A DNA stretch of 64,000 nucleotides, from NCBI GenBank assembly GCA_029990175.1, contig JARKIP010000194.1, positions 496,001 through 560,000 on the forward strand, given 5' to 3'. The notes below the pieces were generated by a model. That model saw only the letters and a program-made list of their open reading frames with translations. It was not told the DNA's origin and made no database searches. The stretch comes from Petunia secreta. Lineage: Eukaryota > Streptophyta > Magnoliopsida > Solanales > Solanaceae. How positions within the stretch are numbered: the stretch's first letter is position 1; every line of letters begins with the position of its first letter. Shown one piece after another: positions 24,066 through 35,636 of the stretch. The translations under genes were made by a program, and so were the position numbers.

Positions 24066-25687
24066 GTTCTGACCAAGAAATCAGCCGGTTTATTATGAGA
24101 ACGCATACATTTTTCGCATGAGTGTACAATATGGGAATTGGATTACAGATCCAAATGAACGTCATGACTCAGCTAGCAGGACGATGCCAAGGTGATGGGG
24201 GATGCAGACGGGAGATGTTTCTTAACCTGACGATTTTGTTTCAAATATGTCGAGCGTATCAACTGGTTTTGATGCTTCAGAGGGCTATTACCATGTAGTG
24301 GCACATGCCTGCGTTCAAAGATGAAATTAACGTTGTCATTCTATGTTCCCTCTTCTGTAAGCTGCTTGTATTTTGTTTGAATAGAGAGAAAATTGGTACA
24401 GATTTTGGTACTAAAATAGGCGGTGATTGCGTTTTCCTTTTTTCTTATATGTCCTTGGATTTGGGTATTAATTGAATTTCAGTGTATCAAATAGAGCTTA
24501 GTCTTAGTGAAAAGTTAATAGAAATTTCTAAAGTTCCGCGCCTGGGTTTAAGTGCAACCATGCTTTGTGATAGTTCAACTGGACAATTGAGCAGAGCTCT
24601 ACTTAATCTTTTTCAGTTCTTTGTTTTTGTACATGCGATGCCTTAAAAGATCAATTTATACTAAGTTGATTGATTAAGGAAAAATAGTCATACTGTAGAC
24701 TAAATTGAAATTGGAAATGCGATTGGGTTTGAAAAATAGTCCGTTCCAAATAAATTTAGTCACACGTGGTTATCTAAAACATACAACATGAAATGAAATT
24801 CTCAAACTCGAAAAAGGATTTAAAATTAGAAAGCTGAACTAATCGTTACAAATTCCAATGTGCCAATTTAATTTTCACGACATAGCACATCATATACACA
24901 AAATATGTCCAAATTACAATGCAACTGCATGAAATTTCATCTGTACATTAAGTTGTGAGGTAAAAACTTACACTAGTAGAAATGTACAACATTTGTCATT
25001 ATACACCTCGTCGTCACCCATTACCTACATGTATTTAGTAAGTAGTTGCAACGTGATAAAAAATTAACGTTGCAACACACCAGGAAGTAAAAGATTCAAA
25101 GTTGTTAACTATGTATTGTCTTTTACGTACTGAATTTAAAGTTTATCACTAAGAAACCTGATCTTGACGTTATATATAAGTTTTTTAAATGACTTACTAA
25201 CGATTTATCAATCGTGAGTAATCTGATTCCTACTTTAAGAAAAATCAAATTCGTAGGCAGTTTATAACATGCCAATGACTCTGTTCGATTGGTAGGTCCA
25301 AATTAACTCGACTCCATAAACCATCAAAATTATAAGCAGCTTTGACATATACACTTCTGAACTTGTTAGTCTGCTCATTACTCTCCATCGTCTACTGCAG
25401 ACACTAGGGACTGTTACGTTGCCGAAAAAATAAAACTAAGAGGTGCTATCAAGACACACTGCTTTAACTCGAAATTACATTGTACTCGTTATATAGACCA
25501 CGTCATATAAGGGTCACATTTCAGATTACAAAGTAAAAACCTTTTATTATTACAGAAACCTTTACCTCCTATAAGAGAGGAGGCAAACTTCAAAGAAAAA
25601 AAACAAACTGAACACAAAGATAGTTCTTGGACCATATTAGAAACAAAGAGATCCAAGTGTAGCCTAGGCTAGTACACACTAGCTAGT
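24066..25687. other. Intergenic region between UTP5 and LEA genes (tail to tail)
   Basis: This holds the 3' UTRs of two convergent genes and AT-rich spacer. No gene is supported. A lone CACTAGTAGAAA word near 24973 resembles the end of a CACTA element, but no partner end was seen. Confidence 0.55.
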
Positions 25688-26235
25688 TTAAGGATCTCTC
25701 TTAGTGGTGGTATGAGTAGTGGTGGTATGAGTGGCATGAGGATCTTCATCAGTTTCAGCCATACCAAAGGTATGCTTCACAGCATCAGCAGCACCTTGAG
25801 CCATGCTCTTCACTTGTTCACCAGTCTTTTGCAAGATCCCACCAGTTTTCTCTTGCCCAGCTTGAGCAGTTTCTTTGGCTGACTCCATCATTTCTGATGC
25901 CTTCTCTTTGGTAGCTTGTGCTGCTCCACTAGCCTTTTCCTTAGTTGCCTGAGCAGCATCTGAAGCCTTTTGTTTTGCGGTGCCTGACTTGTCATAAGTT
26001 GTTCCTTTGGCATGTTGCGCTGTTTCAGAACTCTTGTCCTTTGCTGCTTGGGCCTTGTCTTTCATGCTTTCCATTGTTTGACCAACCTTTTCCTGTACCA
26101 AGAAAAAAAGAATTTAAGTCGCATCAAATCACCCAAGATATATAGGTCGTATTGCATAAAAATCTATATACTACTGTGTACCTGAGTTCGGCCCTTAGTT
26201 TCACCAGCTCTGTAGCTTTGCTCCTGGGAAGCCAT
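25688..26235 (-). CDS. Group 3 LEA protein
   Basis: Two exons, 26182-26235 (start, MASQEQSYRAGETKGRTQ) and 25688-26092 (stop), give 152 residues. The protein is almost entirely hydrophilic, with repeated 11-residue units of the type AAQATKEKASG and ETAQAGQEKTG that form amphipathic helices on drying. It ends in a His/Thr-rich stretch (THTTTTHTTTKRDP). LEA group 3 (LEA_4) proteins protect membranes and enzymes in desiccating seeds and stressed tissue. A TATA box lies upstream at 26353-26358 (complement) and ACGT/G-box elements lie beyond it, which suggests abscisic-acid control. It shares the VKSMAQGA motif with the divergent gene at 28223-29064. Confidence 0.92.
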
Positions 26236-26352
26236 TCTTGAAAAAGTAAATGTATACGCACAAAGGGAGATAGTATAGAGGAAATAGGAATACAATAGTA
26301 GAATATTATTAGTGACTGTTTCGAATGAGATTGAAGAAATGGTTCTGCATGG

Positions 26353-26424
26353 TTTATAAAGACTTTGTAGTATGTTACATTGCTGACACGTATCCTGTTA
26401 TCGAACGCGTGTAGTGGGCACGTG
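26353..26424 (-). promoter_or_regulatory. LEA promoter: TATA box and ABRE/G-box
   Basis: On the minus strand TATAAA lies at 26353-26358, about 118 bp before the start codon. Further upstream are an ACACGT-type ABRE core (ACGT at 26388-26391) and a perfect G-box CACGTG at 26419-26424 in the context GGGCACGTGCC. Such paired ACGT elements are typical of ABA- and drought-induced LEA promoters. The function is inferred. Confidence 0.65.
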
Positions 26425-28222
26425 CCTTGCTGTAGTTAGCTCCTTCCGTCGGTTCATTCGGCAAAGGATCATACCGATGACTAAAATGGTTACTCATAAC
26501 TTCCTGCCAGTTAGCTACTCCATTACTATTATTAGAAGCTTGTCGGCGACCTTTTACATTGCTAGTTTCAGTTGATTTAACGATTATCTGTTGTTAACTT
26601 GACTTGCTAGTTCAATTTGTTACGACTAAAACTAGGTAATAGCCTATTACTAATATGGAGTCAATTTTATTTATCTGTGTTATAAGAAAAAGGAACATGT
26701 CACGTATAAAAAGTAAAAATTCATAATAAAAAAGCAAAGAGGATGTACTAGGATATAATGGATATTCTTGTATTGGGTAAAGTTCTTACATCGCTTCAGA
26801 ACACGATATGTGGTGCAAAAATCATACAATTCTTGATGACATGAGAATAGAAAACACAGAAGATTTTTTACAGTGGGAAATCCAAAGACAAACGTGAAAC
26901 GACCATAGTAAATTTGCAGGCGGATCATTCCGACTATGATCGTCTCTCTCGGCACAAATGATCAAATTTGGCTGAACGCAAACCAATAAATAGAGGCGGA
27001 ATATCAAGGGTTGGCTGTTGCCAATTTATTTTATGATCATTTGCTCTGATTGTTATAATTAAAGGATTCACAACATATTTTTATTGAATGCACCTCGTTA
27101 AGTCCTGTAATCACTATATAAACTCTATTTCCTCTCTCATGTATACACTCAGAAGACTATCACACTCGCTTATATTACTCAAAGCAATAAGAATACTCCC
27201 TCTTTCTCATCAATCTTACTTTGTTTTTTTTGTTTATCAACTTGCTATTATCTTACAACTTCTTTAATCGAAAGCTGCGCTCTCCGGACACGCAGGTAAG
27301 CGGACTTGTTTAAATATACTCCTATTATTTTTTCTTTCAGTGTAGCTTTGTTAGTATTTCATTATAACTTTGATGCAATAATAATAATAATGGTTGTAGC
27401 CTATTTAACAAATTCAATAAGTAGTCGATTTTTGGATTAAACAATTCTTTTCTAGACTTCTATCTTCACATTTTCAGACATTAACTAGACATATAAGCTG
27501 CGAAAGAAATCTCTCAAAAATGAATTGAAGCGCTCTAATTGACTACATTTGGCTGAAACATTTCCAAGAGTAGAAGCAGAGCTTGAGATCCCATTTAAAG
27601 TCATTCCACGATATTCTATTCGTAATTGAACTATTCCATCAACTTCCTTCCATCAACTTCCGTTTTACCATGTTTTACAAAAAATATCACACTTTTATAC
27701 TATTTTTTTTTCTTTTTGAAAACTCGATCTACTACAATGGTAAATGTGAATATTGTTGGTAAACGAAAATGAATTCTCAAACTTATTTTACTGTGAGTCA
27801 ACGAGTTTGTGCTTCCCTGCAGCACAGACCGCTGACGAGAGTTACCAACTACCAAGAACACATAATACTGATACTAAGAAATATTCATTGGCTTGTTAGT
27901 GATCTTTAGACTATTAACCGAAAGGTTTGATCATTAACTAGAGTATATGCCATTTCTTGTTAAAAATTTCTCCAAAATAAACGGATCATTATTTTCCTTG
28001 AGAGACATTCTTGTCCGATCAAAACCATCCGCCACGCTAGGAGTAATCAAGTTGTTGCATTATGCCATGTGTTAGAATATGCATTCATTGAGATCTCCAA
28101 TTGGACATTTTGAGGCTTATAAATTCACCACTCCAACCATTTCAAAATTCCATCCCACATTCGCATTTTGATCTTCCAACTACTATTAATTGGTGCTACT
28201 TTTCAACACAAAAAAGATCAAC
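26425..28222. other. Intergenic region between divergent LEA-like genes
   Basis: The two related LEA genes point away from this stretch, so it carries both upstream regions. Apart from the G-box cluster next to the left gene I recognised no strong element. Short open frames here have no visible similarity to known proteins. Confidence 0.5.
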
Positions 28223-29064
28223 ATGGATAGCCAACGTGACAACCTAATTCCCATCAGTAGCCAAATCCCCGGCCAAGCTCAGGTTCATCATTATACTCTT
28301 CTCTTAAACCTTCACCTTCCTTTAAAATCAAATCCATATAATTATTATGCTTTTTGTTTGTACTAACAATATTCTTTTCTTTAATAAAACATTGTAGATG
28401 AGAAGGGAAGACTTGGTGAACCAACCATCTGACATCCATAACCAAAGCCAAGGTGAAGCAACCAACTTGCTTCAAGAGGTAACATTTTTTAATTTCCTTG
28501 CTGATATTGATTAGATGATTAAATGGAATTGGATGAATTATTGAATTTTATAAGCATCTCATTTATAAGTTTTAACTGATAGAAAAACACACTTTTTATT
28601 AATTACACTTAATTATACTATACTTACGTATGGACATGCTTTTTCGTGTGGCCTGTTTCTTTCATAGAATTGTGGCCTGTTTCTTCATGAACTCACGATT
28701 CCACTTGACTTTATGATATTGTGTAACTATCTCATCTAAAAGTTTAAATCTTGAAAAAATTAACATACAGACTGGGACACAAGTGAAGAGCATGGCACAA
28801 GGAGCATCACATATGGCTCAAGGGGCAGCAGAAAGTGCAGTGAACATGGCTCGAGGAGCTGCAAGTGGTGCTGCAAACATGGCACACGGCGCAGCTGAAG
28901 CTGTCAAGAATTCTCTAGGAATGAATCCTCCCCACCACACCAATGATGCAAGTGGCAACATCAATGATTCACTGCCACATATTAACACCAGTACTGTCCC
29001 AGGCGATACCAACTACCCTGGTAGCTTGAACTATCCTGCCAACCCCAACACTCGCACCATTTAA
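28223..29064 (+). CDS. Small LEA-like protein with Ala/Met-rich repeats
   Basis: Three exons, 28223-28282, 28398-28478 and 28771-29064, give 144 residues starting MDSQRDNLIPISSQ. The middle has four or five imperfect 11-12-residue units (SHMAQGAAES, NMARGAASGA, NMAHGAAEAV) that should form an amphipathic helix. The tail is rich in Asn, Pro and Thr. The TGTQVKSMAQGA opening of exon 3 closely matches TGEQVKSMAQGA in the neighbouring group 3 LEA gene, and both have GM after an Ala-Val-Lys helix, so the two are diverged duplicates. Intron positions in exons 1-2 are inferred from clear GT/AG sites and phase. The exact stress role is unknown. Confidence 0.75.
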
Positions 29065-30155
29065 AAGTGTTCTTCCAGAATTAATCATGTCACCACTTTG
29101 ATTAATAATGCTCTGTTTTCTTCTCTGTTTTGCTTGTTTCTTTTCCGCCTTTTAGGCTAGTAATAACAGTTTTGTTCATCTTTCACTATTTTAATGTCGT
29201 TTTTGTTGCGGAAATTATGTTCCATCTTTTGTTTTTGGAGTAATAATATAAGCTTTTTTGCCTTCTGATTTTGAGGGTTGAATGCTGTTGAAGTATAATG
29301 CTTCATTTACTTTATTTGTTAGTCCGTTCCAAAAAAATTATCATATTTTTAAATTTGAAAATAATTTAACTTCAATCTTCTTATTTTACTCATTTAAAAC
29401 CATACAAATATATATAACTTATTTTGGACTATATATTTTAAAAGTATTTTTCTCCCTAAGTTAAATTATGACAACTAAATTAGAACAAAAGGATAGAATT
29501 AGCTATATAGCCTTTATTGCTACTACGGCTCAATTGAGGGCCTTTGACAAAATAACACTAGTAGCAATCGTAGCGACAAATATAATTGTGATGGAGGGCC
29601 TTTGACAAGATAATAGCAGCAAAAAGGACAACTCAACGTGCCATAAACTTTTGTCATGAATCTCGTGATTAGTCCATGATACTATACTTAATTAGTAGAA
29701 AGAAAGCCTACTAAATATGAGTATTAGTAATTAACTTTACAAGTAACAAGTAATCAATTTAGAGAGGAATGGTAGATGAAAAGGACCCTTTGGTAAGTGC
29801 GTTTTCAAAAGCAATTGGTAAAATGAACGGATACGGAAAATGTATGCCATACTGGACTTCTGCTACGTCGTTTTGGTTATCCTTAAAAAAACAAAAGGTC
29901 TCATTACACTTGTTCTTTGCTTTTGTCCCACTACACACTGATTTTGGTAATCTAAAAATACTTTCATTACACTTAAAATCTGATGTTTCAACATTTAAGA
30001 TTTTGATTTTTACATTTTCAAAGATTATCTGAGCATTCTCCAAAAATGTTAATGTTAAACGTAAGTACACTTCCCATAAAATGACCATCTGTGTCACTCA
30101 ATTATAAAACAACTTTACTGATTTTTTTTTTTTCATAACCCTAAACACTAGGAAA
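29065..30155. other. Intergenic region with MITE remnant
   Basis: This contains the 3' UTR of the small LEA gene and a diverged Stowaway-like remnant (29319-29490). The phrase GGAGGGCCTTTGACAA is repeated at about 29536 and 29594. A telobox-like AACCCTAAAC lies just before the CCCH start codon at about 30139. No gene is supported, and the two opposed open frames at 29759-30097 look like chance. Confidence 0.5.
29319..29490. mobile_element. Diverged Stowaway-like MITE remnant
   Basis: The left side reads AGTCCGTTCCAAAAAAATTA and the right side ATTATGACAACTAAATTAGA. Both resemble the inner parts of the better preserved element at 51398-51637. The terminal CTCCCTC bases are lost. Confidence 0.4.
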
Positions 30156-32048
30156 ATGAGTAATCCTGCAAAAAGACCCAGAATGATGAGTACTAGTTCA
30201 AGAATGGGCTTGGAAGAAGATAAAAGGTCAAATGGGTCCATCATGAACCATAGTCCACAACCACTATGTATACAATTTAAAAGATGGGGTAATTGTAGTT
30301 ATGGTAACAACTGTCGTTACGCTCATGTTACTAATGCTGGGCCTAATTGGAAAGGCCATGGGGGATTTGAAGAGGATCAAAGAAATGTTTGTAAAATGAA
30401 ACCATGTTATTTTTACTTAAGTGGTAAAGGGTGTCCATATGGAAATAAGTGTATCTATCTTCATGAATATGATCAAAAAGTTGAGGGTGGTAGTACAGGA
30501 ATCTGCAGGGAAAGTTCTGCGATAAGTGTTGGGATTAGTGGGAAACATGTGAGAAATATGACTAGTATTGAACCTAAGAGGTGTGTGGATTTAAGTAAAA
30601 AGTTTGTGAAGACCAGGTTATGTATTCAGTGGGAAAGGTCTGGTAGCTGTAAATATGGTTCGTACTGTCATTTTGCTCATGGTAAAGCAGGTATTTCCAC
30701 TGTCATTAGTTCAATTTTTTTGAAGGTTTACGCCTCGTTCGAACGATTCATTACTTGCTTAGTTTCCTGAGTTGATTTCCATGTTGATTAGTTTATTTGT
30801 TGTTTTGATCAGTCGAGGTGCTTGCAAGCTGACCGGATACCCACAGTCTATTTACTAGTATTAGTTAATGTATTATGCGCACCTGTGATAATTCTTTTAT
30901 AATGTCTATTAGGCATTGGGAATTTGGGATGTTGAAGTTTGGCACTGTCACAAATTAATGCATAAAATATAGAGTATTTGCCTAAGATATGCACTTAGAC
31001 AGTGGACAATGTGGAATTTCATGTTTGCTAATTTTTATCTTGTGGTTTTTACCTGACCATTTTCACACTCTAGTTCCTGCTAGTCATGTTTTTGCAACAG
31101 GCATACTGGTGATCGATGCGCTATTACTACCTCCTGTTTAAATGTCAGCAGAAATACGTTTAACTGCGTATTGACTATATAGATTGGACATACATTACGA
31201 ATCTAGTTTCATACATGTTGTGGACAGTCCTGCTATATGATATCACCCTGGTCCCTATTTATCTGAAAAGATCATCATATTTCGGATCACCACATTAAGT
31301 TGTGTATAGTTTCTGGCCTCATCTGGTGACTTGCTGCTGATACTTCTCTTCTGTATAGCAGGGGAAGATTGAATTGTTGCATTTAATGGCTATGCTTCTT
31401 TTCCAAAAATTTCCTGAGCTTAGTTGTTAACACATATAGTTGCAGTGTTTTCTTGGGTATTTCTAAAAGGAAATGGTGAGTTATGCTACCAGAATTATAA
31501 GATGCTGAAATGGTAATTTGCTATGTCTGATTAGGAGAGGAGTCTTATAATTTGGTGTTAGGTGTAGAGGTTCAGAATGGTGTTTATGATACAAGTCTTT
31601 ATGTTAGTCAATTATGTAATGCCCTGTGTGTAGACCTTTGTTGAAACCTGTATGTCAGAATTCCTGCAGATGCTATTGTATAAAATTAGCTCTTCATCAT
31701 AAGAAGGTGGATCATGAAATATTTGATTTTTTCTTTCTGTATAAACTCTTCTATAAGCTTTCCTCCTCCTTGGTTTTTGTTACTTATACCATTTCTAATT
31801 TGTGATGCTTCTCACTATTGGCAGAACTGCAGAGTCCTGGTTCCTCCAATCTACTGAAGTCGTTGGGCAGCCCTGGCATTTCTGCTCCAGCCAAGAATGC
31901 AGAACTCGATAAAACAGGGTTCAGTGCTCTGTCTAAGCGTAAGTTCTTATTCAAGTGGACTAACATTCAGAAAATCAGCGAGATATACGGTGACTGGATT
32001 GAAAAGGTGCAGCTTGTACCGTTATCATCAAACACAGTGGAGGACTGA
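30156..32048 (+). CDS. CCCH zinc-finger protein with three fingers
   Basis: Two exons, 30156-30690 and 31825-32048, give 252 residues. There are three C-x8-C-x5-C-x3-H fingers: C38/C47/C53/H57, C84/C93/C99/H103 and C156/C165/C171/H175. The spacing is regular and all ligands are present. The C-terminal exon encodes a Ser/Pro-rich segment and then a WTNIQKISEIYGDWIE-like helix. Proteins of this layout (Arabidopsis C3H39-like) are thought to bind RNA in the nucleus or cytoplasm, but the exact target is not known. The 1.1-kb intron has no recognised element. The first ATG is used because it follows a short AT-rich leader and opens MSNPAKRPRM. Confidence 0.9.
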
Positions 32049-33030
32049 AGAACCTGAACATTGATCAATTTTTGAAGTGATTAATTGGGTGACCATTTAC
32101 ATATGCAGAGGAGACACTTTCAATAGCTCTTTAGTTTAAAATGATGCTTGCTTGTTGTATAGCGCTTCATTTATAGTTGGAAAATTTTTCCTTGTTATCA
32201 TTAACTAAATGTATAGTGTTACAAAATCAGAATAGGCTCATATCTGATGATACAACTTGAAAGTACATTCTCAACAACAGCAGTATGTTCAGCAAAGATT
32301 TGTGAATGTTGGTGTTTTGTTATTCAACCATGTCCATATGGTTTTCAGCTTTCATCCTTTAAATTGTTCCATTGTTGGTAGTCCCATTGGTCTTATTAGA
32401 TTACATTCCCTATTTCTCATAGCCATTTTGATTCTAAAAGCTTAACTATTAGTAAATTTATTTTTCTAAGAGCCATCCTAGAATTTCAATCACAAGCTAT
32501 TTCAGTTGCATTCAAAGGGAGTTAACATGCTATCAAGATGGAAATGTAACAAACTCGAATAACTGACCAAATTTTCTCTTTGTTTTTGATGTTTTAAATC
32601 ATCAAACTAAGTGAACAAATTTATTTCATTTCATTTCAAATATAATAATCGACAGGCTTCTGCTCCAAGTTACAAACATGTACGTAAAAAACCAATGCAA
32701 AGAATTCACCCCACCCCCTGTTGGGGAGGGTGGGTAACTATCAGTCACGAAACTAACATTGTTCCATACCACGTGAACCAAAAAAGAATTTAAACTAACT
32801 CAAAAATTCAAAACCTGTTAAACTAACTCATTTACCACAGTACCCTTCTTCAAATTTTCAAAAACAACATTCAAATTTCCCTCATTCTGTTTTCACCAGG
32901 GCTAAATACGTAAACTCAAAACTATCACCATCATTATAAGAGCGCCAAAGCGTAAAAACAACATGTAACTATAATCTCTCAACACTCCCAAAAAATCCAA
33001 ACTGATTTCTTCAACAATTTTAATTTAAGC
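32049..33030. other. Intergenic region, CCCH to PHD gene
   Basis: This is AT-rich spacer with the CCCH 3' UTR and the PHD-gene promoter. I see no coding exon, repeat family or RNA gene. Confidence 0.5.
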
Positions 33031-35636
33031 ATGGCTTCTTCATCTTCTTTAATTATTTCAGCATGTAACAATAGACACAAAAACAAAAAACCATTTGTTT
33101 TTGAAACATTTGCAAATTGTGACTCTATTATTGACGGTTTCTCAGCACCATTTAAAGACAACATTAAAATGTTTTTACAAGAATTTGCTAACATTGAAAA
33201 TTACACACTTTCTGGTTTTCCAATTTGGTCTGCTTGGTTAATTTCCAATTCAACTGGTTCCATTTTCCCACTTTACACTATTGAAGAAACCACTCATCTT
33301 TCTCTTCACCCTTTTTGCAATCACTGCAAATTCTCTGGTAAACATGAACACGACATACTTTGTGTATCAGGCTTTCCTTTTTAGTACTTTTGTTTGTTTA
33401 TTATAGTTTACTACGGAGTACTTACTTATTGTTGTTTGTGTTTTGTTTGAAGGATGGGGACACAATTTTGTGTCGAAAAGGCGGTACCATTTGATAATAC
33501 CAGGAACTGAGAACTGGGAAAAGCCATTGGGAAACGATGCATTTGAAATGGGGAATCATGTTTTGCATGGTTTGATTCATTGTAATGGTTATGGCCATTT
33601 AGTTTCCATTAATGGTGTTAATGGAGATTCTAATTTGCTTTCTGGAACTGATTTCATGGATTTCTGGGATCGTCTTTGTACTATCTTCAAAACCAGGTAT
33701 AATGAATTTAACAGTCACTAGTCGTCGAGTTTAAGTTCTATACACTGACAGTGTAGAAGTCCGCCTTATTAGTGAGGCTTATTTGGAAATATCATTTGGG
33801 TTGTGTACTGTTCACATATTTTTTGCACCTACAGTGTACGGAACTTAAACTCGCTTATCTCAATCTAGTTTGAAAGTTTATATGCGATTTAATTTATGTA
33901 CACTGACATTGTAACAATCCGATTTTAAAGTCTCGTAGTCTGTGTAAACAAACCTTAATTGTTGTTATTTTGGCAGGAAAATATCAGTGAATGATGAATC
34001 AAAGAAGGGAGGAATGGAATTGAGGTTGCTTCATGGAGTTGCTTATGGACAATGTTGGTTTGGAAAATGGGGTTATAAATTTGGGCATGGAAGTTATGGT
34101 GTGACAGAGGAGAAATATGAAATTGCTGTTCAATTTCTAAGTTCATTAGGGCTTGACAAGATTTTGAATGATTTTAAGAAGGATATATCAAGGAGAGCAA
34201 AAATCAAGCAGATTATCGGTACCTATAGAGAATTGAGTGAAGTGCCTTTGATCACAATCAGTGAATTGTTGCAGTTCATGCTTGCATTTAAGTCTAAAGC
34301 TCTGTTTCGTAGTGAGTTGAAGGTTCAAAATGGTGATGATTATTGGAGTGATCGTGATATAGGCGCGAAAAATAGGCCAATGAGAATGGATACATTTGTG
34401 AATTTGATGGCTAATAGTAATAGGTGGCCTGCTAGAAGGCTAGAATTTGTGGTAATAGTGATTGTGAATTTGTTGAAAGAAAATCAAGGCAGAAAAAATC
34501 GTGGGATGACAAGGCAAGATTTGAGAGATGGGGCAAGAAAATGCATTGGTGATACTGGTTTGATTGATTTTGTGTTGAAATCTATCAGGTGTTTTGCTTT
34601 AGGCAATCAAGTTGTTCGTCGAACCATTAACCCGAGTACTAAATTAGTGGAATTCACTATCCATGAAGCTGCTGCTAATAAGGAACCAGAATCAATAAGG
34701 TTTCCATTTTTGGATAAGGATTCTAGTGATTGCAGGTGGACTGAGAGAAAGGTGAAACAAGCTGCAGAGTTCATTGTGAAAATCTTGAGAGCACACAGTG
34801 GTGATGGTGCTATGTCAATGCAGGACCTGCGTGACAAGGCTAGGGCAACCATCCGTGACACGGGGCTGGTTGATTATGTGCTGAAATCCATAAACAAATC
34901 CATGATGGGAAATAAGATCATTTATCGATCAAAAAATCCATCTACCAAAAGGATTGAATTTTCCTTTGAAGATATTGTTGATGCAAGCAGAGTTGATGAC
35001 ATTGAGTTACGCTTGAATATTGATCAAGATCTTGAGTACTTGTATAATACAGTGCTTTTGAGTTACCCAGGGTCAGAAACAGTTAGTTTGGCTACTCGGG
35101 CTGTCTTGGACAGCAAGAAATTTGTTAAAGAGTGGAAGTTCGAGGCTCATGATAACCAAATAATGGCATTAACATGTCAAGTCTTGCCAAGTTTCGACGA
35201 GTTAGAGAGTGAATTGACTCGACCATTATCACCTGGGGTGGTTGTCTTTGTTCCCCCTTGTATTACCATACGTGAGCTTAAGGGGGTAGCACAATTTGCA
35301 CTAAGGGATACTTATTGCATTATGAAAAACTTTGTAGTAAAACAAATTGGTGGTCTCAAGGGAATAGAGGATCAGAGGATGCTATCTTGTGCAGTGGGAA
35401 AAGATGCACACGTTTGGGTGAGAGGGTGTGGGCTAGACTTTGATACTGAACTGAGGTATGAAGGTGGGCCCATTAAGTTAAAGGTGGATTGTATTTGTGG
35501 GGCCAGAGATGATGATGGTGAGAGAATGGTAAATTGTGATGCTTGCCAAGTTTGGTTCCACACAGTGTGCACTGGCATTGGTGATGATGAGGAGGTACCA
35601 GCAAGTTTCTTGTGTGAGAGCTGCAGAAATTTTTAA
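33031..35636 (+). CDS. PHD-finger protein of the MS1/MMD1 group
   Basis: Three exons, 33031-33337, 33453-33696 and 33977-35636, give 736 residues. The N-terminal part has the family's FCNHC...GWGHNFVSKRRYHLIIP motif. The middle carries two related winged-helix-like repeats (each RWxxRxxxxxxxxIVxxL, then QDLRDxAR, then a V(L)KSI helix). The C-terminus is a C4HC3 PHD finger: CICGARDDDGERMVNCDACQ, then WFHTVC and LCESC, just before the stop. Relatives in Arabidopsis (MS1, MMD1/DUET, At1g33420, At2g01810) act in anther tapetum or male meiosis, or are uncharacterised, and some bind methylated histone H3. I cannot say which one this matches best. The 3' end was copied in the duplication at 42853. 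Confidence 0.88.
33726..33853. mobile_element. Small MITE in PHD-gene intron 2
   Basis: CGAGTTTAAGTTCTATACAC at the left end and GTGTACGGAACTTAAACTCG at the right end are near-perfect inverted repeats enclosing about 128 bp. The interior has no coding potential. A further GTACACTGACATTGTAAC word just downstream suggests a second partial copy. No clear target duplication was seen. Confidence 0.65.

Noticed and set aside
24970..25080. CACTAGTAGAAA word as a CACTA transposon end
   Set aside because: No matching inverted end and no target duplication were found nearby.
29759..30097. Opposed open frames of 87 and 112 residues
   Set aside because: Mutual shadows without motifs, just upstream of the CCCH gene.
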